A program made the translations under genes and the position numbers. The notes beneath the pieces were generated by a model. It saw only the letters and a list, made by a program, of their open reading frames with translations, did no database searches and was not told the origin of the DNA. A stretch of DNA of 64,000 nt from Streptomyces sp. ISL-100 (GTDB lineage: Bacteria > Actinomycetota > Actinomycetes > Streptomycetales > Streptomycetaceae), in contig NZ_JAGGOK010000004.1 of the NCBI RefSeq assembly GCF_018614615.1, forward strand, positions 62,001-126,000, read 5' to 3'. Every line of letters starts with the position of its first letter. Within the stretch, counting starts at the first letter, position 1. Below, in pieces: positions 7,358 through 14,433 of the stretch.

Positions 7358-8115
7358 GCTCCCAGGTCGAGCCGCTTGCGCATGGAGCTCAGTCCGAGCT
7401 TGCGGGACTGTGCGCAGAATTCGCCCACCGGGGTGGCGTATTCGACATGGAACACCGCCTTTCCCGCCCGTATGAACGGGGTGAGCGCCGCGCATTCGTT
7501 CAGTTCCGCGCACTCCTCGTTCACCGCGAAGTCGAAGTCGTCCACCAGCTCGGGTATCTGGGGCAGATCGTTCTTCAGCCCCACTGACAGGCCGCGCTCA
7601 TGGGCGAGTCGGGCGAGCATGCGGTTGTACGCCAGCTGATGGCCGGCCGTCAGCGGAAACCCGGTGTCTTCGAGGTAGGCGTCCAGCAGATCGGGCTCGA
7701 CCGCGTCGTAGCCCCGCGCACGGCACATGTCGAAGCGCTTGGCCATCAGCGGTCGCAGTACGTCCAGGCGCCGGATGTCGAGCCACCGCTCCCCCGGCCA
7801 GCCGTTGGGGCGGCCGCGGACGGCGGCCGGGAAGTCCCGGTGGTCCGGACGGAACGACTCCCAGGCGCCCGCGTTGATGTAGCAGATGACCTTGCGCCCG
7901 TCCCGGTGCAGCCGGCGGACCGTACTGGAGTCGTTCTCGAAGCCGTCGATGTCGTAGACCGGAACATCGACGCCCGGATCGACCTTGCCGTCGAGCTGCC
8001 ACTGCCAGGCGGTGCCCGGCTTCGGCTGCCACCGGCGCTCCGGAGCCGAGCAGGCCGCCGCCAGGAGGAGCAGGAGGAGTACGACGGCCAGGAACCCGCC
8101 CCGCCGACGGCTCAC
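7339..8115 (-). CDS. GH114 (endo-alpha-1,4-polygalactosaminidase-like) lipoprotein
   Basis: A 258-residue protein with basic N-terminus, hydrophobic run and lipobox ending at C22 ('LAAACSAPE'), so it should be anchored outside the membrane. The mature part is a TIM-barrel of the GH114 type: 'WQWQLDGKVD', 'VPVYDIDGFEN', 'VICYINAGAWE', the acidic strand end 'AVEPDLLDAY' and 'FAVNEECAEL'. GH114 enzymes such as fungal Ega3 cut partly deacetylated alpha-1,4-galactosamine polymers. It is last in the exopolysaccharide operon; its GTG start overlaps the spherulin-4 stop by 4 bp. The likely job is trimming or release of the polymer, or clearing it from the wall. Confidence 0.82.
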   Translation of the reverse strand: MSRRRGGFLAVVLLLLLLAAACSAPERRWQPKPGTAWQWQLDGKVDPGVDVPVYDIDGFENDSSTVRRLHRDGRKVICYINAGAWESFRPDHRDFPAAVRGRPNGWPGERWLDIRRLDVLRPLMAKRFDMCRARGYDAVEPDLLDAYLEDTGFPLTAGHQLAYNRMLARLAHERGLSVGLKNDLPQIPELVDDFDFAVNEECAELNECAALTPFIRAGKAVFHVEYATPVGEFCAQSRKLGLSSMRKRLDLGAWRRPC

Positions 8116-8786
8116 CCCTCCTCCCCCACGGCCGCCGGCACGAGGCCGGGCGGCACAGCCGACCACGGGTTGGGGCCGTGGCCGGGCACCGCGCAGTGCA
8201 CGCCGGCCCGCCGCAGCCCCGCCGTGCGGCCCGCGAGCCCGCACAGTCCCGGAGGGACCCCGTACACCAGATGACAGAAACGCTCCGGCGGATGGGCGGC
8301 CGTCCATGCCGGTGGCGCGGGAGCGGCGCAGTACGCGGCCCAGTCGCCCTCGAAGGTGATCAGCAGGTCGGCGAACGACGCGTAGCCGGCCGCCGGATGG
8401 ACCCCCGGGTTGAGGACGACCGTACGCCCGCCGAGGGCCCGCGCCGCACGCGCCAGCCGCCGGCAGTGGCGCATCCCCGCCGCGTCGGCCGGTGTCTGGT
8501 CGAACAGGAAACCGTCGGCGGCGTACCACTCGCGGTGGCGCCGCAAGTCGGCACGCACGGCGCGGAAGGGGCGGCGCCCGTAGTCGGCGTCGGCGTAGCC
8601 CAGGACCCGGACGCCCGCCGCCCGCAGAGTGCGGGCGGCGGCCGTGAAGGCCGGGTCCGGACGCGTCCCCGGGCCGTCGGCGATGTTGAGCACCACGCCG
8701 TACAGCTGGGGGGCGGACAGGGCCAGAGCGGCCCAGGCGTCGGGGTCCACGGCCGGGTGCGCGTACATCGGTACGAGCAGGGTCAT
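8112..8786 (-). CDS. Spherulin-4/GH135-like (Sph3-type) protein
   Basis: A 224-residue barrel-type protein beginning 'LLVPMYAHPAVDPDAW' with the spherulation-specific family 4 landmarks 'GVRVLGYADADYG', 'WYAADGFLFDQTP', 'VVLNPGVHPAAGY' and 'LLITFEGDW'. Fungal Sph3 is an endo-alpha-1,4-N-acetylgalactosaminidase needed for galactosaminogalactan synthesis. Of its conserved acids, D96 and E146 are seen here, but the residue after D96 is Q97 where Sph3 has glutamate. No signal peptide is visible, so it may act inside the cell or at the inner membrane face, unlike Sph3. It lies 13 bp after the SDR gene and overlaps the GH114 gene. Confidence 0.8.
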   Translation of the reverse strand: MTLLVPMYAHPAVDPDAWAALALSAPQLYGVVLNIADGPGTRPDPAFTAAARTLRAAGVRVLGYADADYGRRPFRAVRADLRRHREWYAADGFLFDQTPADAAGMRHCRRLARAARALGGRTVVLNPGVHPAAGYASFADLLITFEGDWAAYCAAPAPPAWTAAHPPERFCHLVYGVPPGLCGLAGRTAGLRRAGVHCAVPGHGPNPWSAVPPGLVPAAVGEEG

Positions 8787-8799
8787 CGGCGCTGCCCGC

Positions 8800-9690
8800 T
8801 CATCGGACCGCCACCGCCGACGACTCCCACAGGTCGCGCAGCGAGTCGGCGAGCGAGTGGTCAGGGCGCCAGCCGAGCGCCGAACGGGCGGCCGAGATGT
8901 CCGCGCACTGCCAGGACACCGCGGCCGAGCGCTCCGAGCCGGCCCCCGACTCCTCCAGCCGGCCGCGCAGACCGGACGCCCGCAGCAGTCCGTGCGCCAT
9001 GTCGCGTACGACGGTTGCTGTGCCGCCGGCGATGTTGAGTACCGGCGGCAGCGCGCCGGTCGCGGTCGCGGCCAGTACGACGGCCCGCGCCACGTCCCGC
9101 GCGTCGACGAAGTCGCGGTACGCCGACAGGTCCCCGACCTTGACGGCGCATCCGTCGCCGCCCGCCCGCAGCTCGGCGGCGAGCCGTCCGGGAAGTCCGG
9201 CGGCCGGCGCACCGGGGCCCACCGGGTTGAAGACCCGCAGCACCACCGCGTCGAGTCCGCATCCGGTGACGGCCAGGGTGCCCGCCAGCTTCGTCGCTCC
9301 GTAGAGGCCGAGGGGGCTGGTCGCGGCTTCCTCGGTGACCGCTCGGCCCGGCGCTCCCGGCCCGTACTCGGCGGCCGATCCGAGGTGGACGAGGCGGGCG
9401 TCGGGCGCGGCCTCCCGCAGCGCCTCGCAGAGCGCGGCGGGCCCGCGCGCGTTGGCGTCGACGAGCCGGACCGGGCTGCCCGTCACCAGGCCCGCGCAGT
9501 TGATGACGACGGAGGGTGCGGCCACGTGCAACGCGTCCGCGAGTGCGCCCGGACGGGCGGCCAGGTCGAACGGCACGTCGGCTGACGGCGAGCGGCCGCC
9601 GACGAGCAGCCGCACGCCCGCGAGGGCGCGCAGTCGCTCGGCGGTGTGCCCGCCCAGGTATCCGGTGGAGCCCAGGAGGAGAACGCGCAC
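8800..9690 (-). CDS. NAD-dependent nucleotide-sugar epimerase/dehydratase (extended SDR)
   Basis: A 296-residue extended SDR: Rossmann glycine motif 'LLGSTGYLGGH' at the N-terminus, a cofactor strand 'VVINCAGLV', catalytic 'YGATK', and the C-terminal 'SALGWRPDHSLADSL' typical of sugar-nucleotide epimerases. It probably converts a nucleotide sugar for the polymer made by this operon; it could supply UDP-GalNAc-type precursor, but the substrate cannot be read from the sequence. It lies 7 bp downstream of the nucleotidyltransferase. Confidence 0.75.
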   Translation of the reverse strand: MRVLLLGSTGYLGGHTAERLRALAGVRLLVGGRSPSADVPFDLAARPGALADALHVAAPSVVINCAGLVTGSPVRLVDANARGPAALCEALREAAPDARLVHLGSAAEYGPGAPGRAVTEEAATSPLGLYGATKLAGTLAVTGCGLDAVVLRVFNPVGPGAPAAGLPGRLAAELRAGGDGCAVKVGDLSAYRDFVDARDVARAVVLAATATGALPPVLNIAGGTATVVRDMAHGLLRASGLRGRLEESGAGSERSAAVSWQCADISAARSALGWRPDHSLADSLRDLWESSAVAVR

Positions 9691-9697
9691 GGGACGC

Positions 9698-10411
9698 TCA
9701 CGCTCCCTTGAGCAGTTCGCCGCGGTGCGTGGTGAACTCGGCGTTGGCCCGGTCGTAGTCGTCGGGGCGCCCGATGTCCAGCCAGTAGCCGTCGAAGTCG
9801 TACGCGTGGGGCGGGGTCTTGGCGGCCAGCAGGTCCAGGACCAGCTCGTCGAACCCGAGCGGGAGACCGGGGGTGTAGGCGGCGAGGGTGTCCCTGGACA
9901 GGCCGTACACGCCCATGGAGACCCGGTAGTCCATGCTCGGCTTCTCGGCGAAGCCGACGACGCGCCCGGATTCCGTGGTGAGGACGCCGAAGTCGATCGA
10001 GACCTTGCGGGCGTACGTCGCGACGGTGAGCGGGGCGGCCGACTTCTGGTGCTGTCTGACCACGTCGCCGAAGTCCAGGTCGGTGAGGATGTCGCCGTTC
10101 ATGACGAGGAAGTGCTCGGGGAGGCGGTCCATCATGGTGAGTACGGGGCCCATGGTGCCCAGGGGGCTGTCTTCGGTGGAGTAGCCCACGCGCAGGCCCC
10201 ACTGGGAGCCGTTGCCGACGTAGGCGCGGATGATGTGGCCGAGATGACCGATGGCGATGGTGCAGCTGGTGAAGCCGGCGGCGGCCAGCTGGCGCAGCAC
10301 GATCTCCAGGATGGCGTGCTGGTCTCCGATCGGCACGAGCGGCTTCGGTAAGGCGGTGGTGTACGGCAGAAGGCGTACGCCCTTGCCACCGGCCAGGATC
10401 ACTGCGTGCAT
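9698..10411 (-). CDS. Sugar-1-phosphate nucleotidyltransferase
   Basis: A 237-residue enzyme of the RmlA/GMP family. It starts 'MHAVILAGGKGVRLLPYTT' with the GGxGxR pyrophosphorylase loop, then 'LPKPLVPIGD', the metal-binding 'VMNGDILTDLDF' and 'VGFAEKP', ending near 'GYWLDIGRPDDYDRA'. It joins a nucleoside triphosphate and a sugar 1-phosphate to make an activated sugar. Fungal galactosaminogalactan clusters lack such a gene, so this operon may bring its own precursor pathway. Spacing to both neighbours is under 45 bp. Confidence 0.85.
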   Translation of the reverse strand: MHAVILAGGKGVRLLPYTTALPKPLVPIGDQHAILEIVLRQLAAAGFTSCTIAIGHLGHIIRAYVGNGSQWGLRVGYSTEDSPLGTMGPVLTMMDRLPEHFLVMNGDILTDLDFGDVVRQHQKSAAPLTVATYARKVSIDFGVLTTESGRVVGFAEKPSMDYRVSMGVYGLSRDTLAAYTPGLPLGFDELVLDLLAAKTPPHAYDFDGYWLDIGRPDDYDRANAEFTTHRGELLKGA

Positions 10412-10452
10412 CGTCTTCTCCTCTGTGGATGATGCGAATTGGGGACGAGCGG

Positions 10453-11454
10453 TCAGACGTTGTAGATGCCGGTCTTGTAGCGGGCGAGGTTCGCGGGGTC
10501 GCGGAAGAAGTCGATCGTGTGCCGCAGGCCGCCCTCCAGGTCGTTCTCGGGACGCCAGCCGGTCGCCGTGCGCAGCCGGGTGGCGTCCGCCACCAGCCGC
10601 ATCACCTCTGATGCCGCGGGGCGGATGCGCTGCGCGTCCTCGCGTACCTCCAGCTCGGTCTCCATCAACTTCCCGATCAGCTGCGTCAGTTCGCCGACCG
10701 AGATCTCACCCCCGGTGCCCGCGTTGAAGGTGCGGCCGACCACGGCGTCGGCGGGCGCGGTGCCGACCGCGAGGAAGGCGCGGGCGGTGTCCTTCACGTA
10801 CAGGAAGTCCCGTGTGGGGCGCAGGTCCCCGAGGGTGATGACGCGCTCGCCCGCCGCGACCTGGCCGATGACGGAGGGGATGACGGCCCGCATCGACTGC
10901 CGCGGGCCGAAGGTGTTGAACGGGCGCAGGGTGACGACCGGGGTGCCGAAGCTGGCGTGGTAGCTGTCGGCCAGCCGGTCCCCGCCCGCCTTCGAAGCGG
11001 CGTACGGCGACTGGGTGCTGATGGGGTGGTCCTCGGTGATCGGCACGGTCTGGGCGGTGCCGTACGTCTCGCTCGTCGACGTATGCACCAGTCGGGGGAC
11101 GGAGAGGCGGCGTACGGCCTCCAGGACGTTGAGGGTGCCCGTCACATTGGTGTCCACATAGCTGTGCGGAGCCTGGTACGAGTACGGAATCGCGATCAGC
11201 GCCGCCAGGTGGTAGACGGCGTCGGCGCCTTCCACCAGCTGGTGGACCGAGCCGGGGTCCCGGACGTCGCCGAGGACGATCTCGACGTGGTCGAGCACCT
11301 CGGGCGAGAGCGTCTCCAGCCAGCCGTAGGAGGAGAAGGAGTTGTACTGCGCCATCGCGCGGACGCGGAAGCCGGCGGTGACGAGCGCCTCGGTGAGATG
11401 CGAGCCGATGAAGCCCTCGGCTCCGGTGACGGCGACGCGTAAGGCTAGGGACAT
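10453..11454 (-). CDS. Nucleotide-sugar 4,6-dehydratase/epimerase (LegB-like SDR)
   Basis: A 333-residue extended SDR with 'VTGAEGFIGSHL', 'VYHLAALIAIPYSYQAP', the catalytic Thr/Tyr set 'VHTSTSETYGTA' and 'SPYAASK', 'TFGPRQSMRAV' and 'TRDFLYVKDTA'. The end 'RYKTGIYNV' resembles LegB-type 4,6-dehydratases, as I recall the family. It would act on a nucleotide-activated hexose or HexNAc made by the adjacent nucleotidyltransferase. The start is ATG 11454; the gene lies 51 bp after the membrane protein. A 4-epimerase role is also possible. Confidence 0.78.
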   Translation of the reverse strand: MSLALRVAVTGAEGFIGSHLTEALVTAGFRVRAMAQYNSFSSYGWLETLSPEVLDHVEIVLGDVRDPGSVHQLVEGADAVYHLAALIAIPYSYQAPHSYVDTNVTGTLNVLEAVRRLSVPRLVHTSTSETYGTAQTVPITEDHPISTQSPYAASKAGGDRLADSYHASFGTPVVTLRPFNTFGPRQSMRAVIPSVIGQVAAGERVITLGDLRPTRDFLYVKDTARAFLAVGTAPADAVVGRTFNAGTGGEISVGELTQLIGKLMETELEVREDAQRIRPAASEVMRLVADATRLRTATGWRPENDLEGGLRHTIDFFRDPANLARYKTGIYNV

Positions 11455-11505
11455 GGGTGCTTGCTCCTTCGGTTGGGTGGTGAGGTGACGGTGGGACAGG
11501 AGAGG

Positions 11506-12858
11506 TCAGCGGTGTGCGGAGGGCCGGCCGAGGTGCCGCCAGGCCCAGGTGAACAGCACGGCCGCGGCAGCCGGGCAGACGAGAAGGTCGATGCCGTACG
11601 GGCGGCCTGCGGCCGATGCCGCCGCGGCGGCGAGACAGACGAGCGCCGGCGGCCAGGCCAGCGCGAAGGCTTGCAGCAGCAGCCCGGTCCACAGGAGCGC
11701 CCCGAGCGCCGGCAGGGCGACGGCGTCCGCGCCCACGGCCAGGGCTCCGGCCAGCAGCAGCGCGGTGTACGCCGCCAGGCACATGGCCAGGGCGCGCCCG
11801 GCACGCAGGGTGAAGCCGGCGACGGTGGCACTGGCCCGGAGCGCGGCGACGGCCACCCCCCGGTAGCGGTACAGCAGCCACTCGGCGAAACCCATGCTCA
11901 GGGTGAGGACCACGATGCCGCGCCCCCCGGCCGTGCCGCCACCGCCCGACATCGTCAGCGCTCCGGCCGCGAGCCCGAAGAGCCCATACGGAAGGGAGTC
12001 CCGCAGGGCCGGTAGCGTGCCGTCCCCGCCGGGCGCCGCCCGCAGCGTGCCACGGATCGCGCGCCCGGCCGCGAGGGCCGCCAGCGCCACCGTCACCAGC
12101 AGCAGTCCCGAGGACACGGTGACAGGCGTACGCCACCACAGGAGGCACGCCGCACCGGACGCCACCGGCAACAGGGTGAGCGCGAGGGCCCGTTCGCGGC
12201 CGAGGACCAGGAGCACGGTCGCGGCGGCCACGTAGCAGGACTGCCCGGCGGCGAACGCGGCGGCCGTGCCGGGGCCGGAGACCAGCAGGCCCACGGCCGT
12301 GGCCGCCACCGCGCCCGCCGGGGCGCCGGCCCGCAGCGCCCGCCCGGCGCCCGCCGGGCCCTCGGCCGCGAGCCGCAGGTGGGCCCGGTGGCTGAGCGCC
12401 TGGTTCCACGCCCACGCCACCAGCGCGGCGGCGATCAGACCGGTCACGTCGGGCGTACCCCGCCACAGGTCCGCGCCGAGCACGTAGGCGAGTCCGGGCA
12501 GCGCGAACACCAGGCCGCGCAGGGCGCACCGCCAGTGGTCCGGCTTCCAGGGGTCGGGGGAAGGGGGTGGCTCGGGGTAGTGGCGGGGCACCCGGTGGTA
12601 GAGGTCCTCGGCGAGGGCGAACAGGCCTGCGCGGCCGTAGTGCCCCCGTATCCGGTCGCCCGTCATCCCGTCAGACTCCAGCAGAGCGGCCACCTCGTAC
12701 GGGTGGACGGCCCCCGAGACCTGTTCCACGAGCCGCTCGGCGAGCTCGTCGATCGGGTCCTTCGCCCAGCCGGGGCGGGCGCGGGTACGGGGGTGGGACC
12801 TGGGTATGGCGGGGAGGCTGTCCCCTTCGCCCGGCAGCAGGCGCAGCGGGCCGCTCAT
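11506..12858 (-). CDS. Polytopic membrane protein of the EPS operon (PelG-like role)
   Basis: A 450-residue protein with about 105 cytoplasmic residues ('DELAERLVEQVSGAVHPYE', 'GHYGRAGLFALAEDLYHRV') and then about eleven hydrophobic segments from 'GLVFALPGLAYVLGADLW' to 'AAAVLFTWAW'. It overlaps the PelF-type glycosyltransferase gene by ATGA and is therefore made together with it. In Pel systems the partner of PelF is PelG, a multi-spanning exporter, and fungal Gtb3 joins a GT4 domain to membrane segments. By position I infer the same role here; I see no diagnostic PelG motif, so homology itself is not shown. Confidence 0.65.
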   Translation of the reverse strand: MSGPLRLLPGEGDSLPAIPRSHPRTRARPGWAKDPIDELAERLVEQVSGAVHPYEVAALLESDGMTGDRIRGHYGRAGLFALAEDLYHRVPRHYPEPPPSPDPWKPDHWRCALRGLVFALPGLAYVLGADLWRGTPDVTGLIAAALVAWAWNQALSHRAHLRLAAEGPAGAGRALRAGAPAGAVAATAVGLLVSGPGTAAAFAAGQSCYVAAATVLLVLGRERALALTLLPVASGAACLLWWRTPVTVSSGLLLVTVALAALAAGRAIRGTLRAAPGGDGTLPALRDSLPYGLFGLAAGALTMSGGGGTAGGRGIVVLTLSMGFAEWLLYRYRGVAVAALRASATVAGFTLRAGRALAMCLAAYTALLLAGALAVGADAVALPALGALLWTGLLLQAFALAWPPALVCLAAAAASAAGRPYGIDLLVCPAAAAVLFTWAWRHLGRPSAHR

Positions 12859-14357
12859 CCCACCGCCTCCCCGGCTGATTCCTGTTCGCTTTCCGCGAGT
12901 TCGCGGTCCTGGGGTGCGCCCTCCGCGAGTCGCAGATAGATGCCGCGGAAGGTGTCGACGGTCTGCCGCAGTGTGAACTGTTCGATCACGCGCCGTCGCG
13001 CGGCCTCCCCCATCGCCGCCCGGCGCGCCGGATCGCGCAGCAGTTCCAGCACTGCCCTGGCCATCGCTTCCGGTTCGCGTGGCGGGACGACGAGACCGCT
13101 GTCGCCGACCGCCTCGCGCACGCCGCCCACGTCCGTGGAGACGGTGGCCCGCCCGCACGACATGGCCTCGATGAGGGTGAAGGGAAATCCTTCGCTGATG
13201 CTGGACAGCATGACCACGCTGCCTGCCGCGTAGGCGTCCCGGATGTCGTCCACCCGGCCCTCGAAGGTGACGTACTCGCCCTGCCCTAGCTCCGCCGCCA
13301 GCGACTCGCAGCGCTCGCGGTAGGCCTCGCCGCCGCGCGGAGTACCGCCGAAGAGCCGCAGCCTCGCCGCCGGGAGTTCCTGCCGTACCTGTGCGAAGGC
13401 GCGGATCAGTGTCTCCAGATCCTTGATGGGGTCGACCCGGCCGGCCCAGCTGAGGACGGGGGCGTCCGGTTCGGGGCCGGCCGGCGGGAAGGCCGCGGGG
13501 TCGACGCCGTTGTAGACGGTCCGTATCGACTGCGGGTCGGCGCCGCCCTGCTCCTCCCACAGCCGGTTGTACTGGTTTCCCGGGGTGATCAGCGCGGCCG
13601 TACGGTACGTCTCCTCGGCGAGGAGCCGGAAGAAGCCGAGCAGCAGCGCCTTGACGGGCCATCGGTAGGGACCGGTGCGGTAGCCGAGGTAGCGCTCGCG
13701 CAGATAGACGCCGTGCTCGGTGAGGAGCAGCGGCACCCCGTGCAGCCGGCTGCCGACGAGCCCCGGCAGGACTCCCAGCCCACCGCTCACGGCATGGGCG
13801 ACGCCGTCCGTGGGCGGTCGCGCGGCGAGCGGCCGCAGTGCGTGCTCCAGCAGGTCCGTGGCGGTGAGCGCGTCGTGGATGGTGGGGCGCGAGGCGTGGA
13901 CGGCCAGGCCGGGGCGGTTCCACACTCCTGCCAGGACGCGCACGGCCGGATCGGCGCGGAGCGCGGGCGCCAGCTCTCCCCGGCGGGCGTGTTCGGCCAG
14001 CTCGTACAGCGCGGGTGCGAAGTCCGCTTCCGCGGCGGGGTCGAGCAGTGCGCCGAGGAACCGTTCGTACGCCGCTGTCAGCATGCGCAGCCGTCGGCCG
14101 CGCGGGACGGCTCCGGTCGGCGCCGGGCCCCACATCGGTACGCCGACCGGAGGTGACACGTGAGCGGGCAGGTCCCAGGCGAGGGGTTCCTTCCCCGTGC
14201 CCGTCACCGCGGTGATGTCGAAACGGAAGTCCGGCAGCCCGCGGACGAGTTGGTCGCACCACACGCTCACGCCGCCGTGGCTGTGCGGATACGTGCCTTC
14301 GGTGAGGAGGGTGACACGGGTGGTGCCGGCCCCTGCCGGAGGTAGCGCTTCGAGCAT
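12855..14357 (-). CDS. PelF-type GT4 glycosyltransferase
   Basis: A 500-residue cytosolic glycosyltransferase. The start 'TRVTLLTEGTYPHSHGGVSV' is the PelF-like N-terminus; 'LLLTEHGVYLRER', 'TPGNQYNRLWEEQGG', 'VYNGVDP' and 'VLSWAGRVDPIKD' follow. The GT4 EX7E motif is 'EGFPFTLIE', before 'GVREAVGDSGLVVPP'. In Pseudomonas PelF uses UDP-linked sugar to polymerise the GalNAc-rich Pel chain. ATG 14357 has AGGAGAG about 7 nt upstream; the longer frame from 14471 has no such site. It is the second gene of the operon, 76 bp after the deacetylase, and overlaps the membrane protein by 4 bp. Confidence 0.87.
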   Translation of the reverse strand: MLEALPPAGAGTTRVTLLTEGTYPHSHGGVSVWCDQLVRGLPDFRFDITAVTGTGKEPLAWDLPAHVSPPVGVPMWGPAPTGAVPRGRRLRMLTAAYERFLGALLDPAAEADFAPALYELAEHARRGELAPALRADPAVRVLAGVWNRPGLAVHASRPTIHDALTATDLLEHALRPLAARPPTDGVAHAVSGGLGVLPGLVGSRLHGVPLLLTEHGVYLRERYLGYRTGPYRWPVKALLLGFFRLLAEETYRTAALITPGNQYNRLWEEQGGADPQSIRTVYNGVDPAAFPPAGPEPDAPVLSWAGRVDPIKDLETLIRAFAQVRQELPAARLRLFGGTPRGGEAYRERCESLAAELGQGEYVTFEGRVDDIRDAYAAGSVVMLSSISEGFPFTLIEAMSCGRATVSTDVGGVREAVGDSGLVVPPREPEAMARAVLELLRDPARRAAMGEAARRRVIEQFTLRQTVDTFRGIYLRLAEGAPQDRELAESEQESAGEAVG

Positions 14358-14433
14358 GCGGGAGTGCTCTCCTGAGGTGCGGGTCGTGGAAGGGGACGAT
14401 GCGGGGGGTAGCGAGAGGGAGCCGGGGCCCGGT

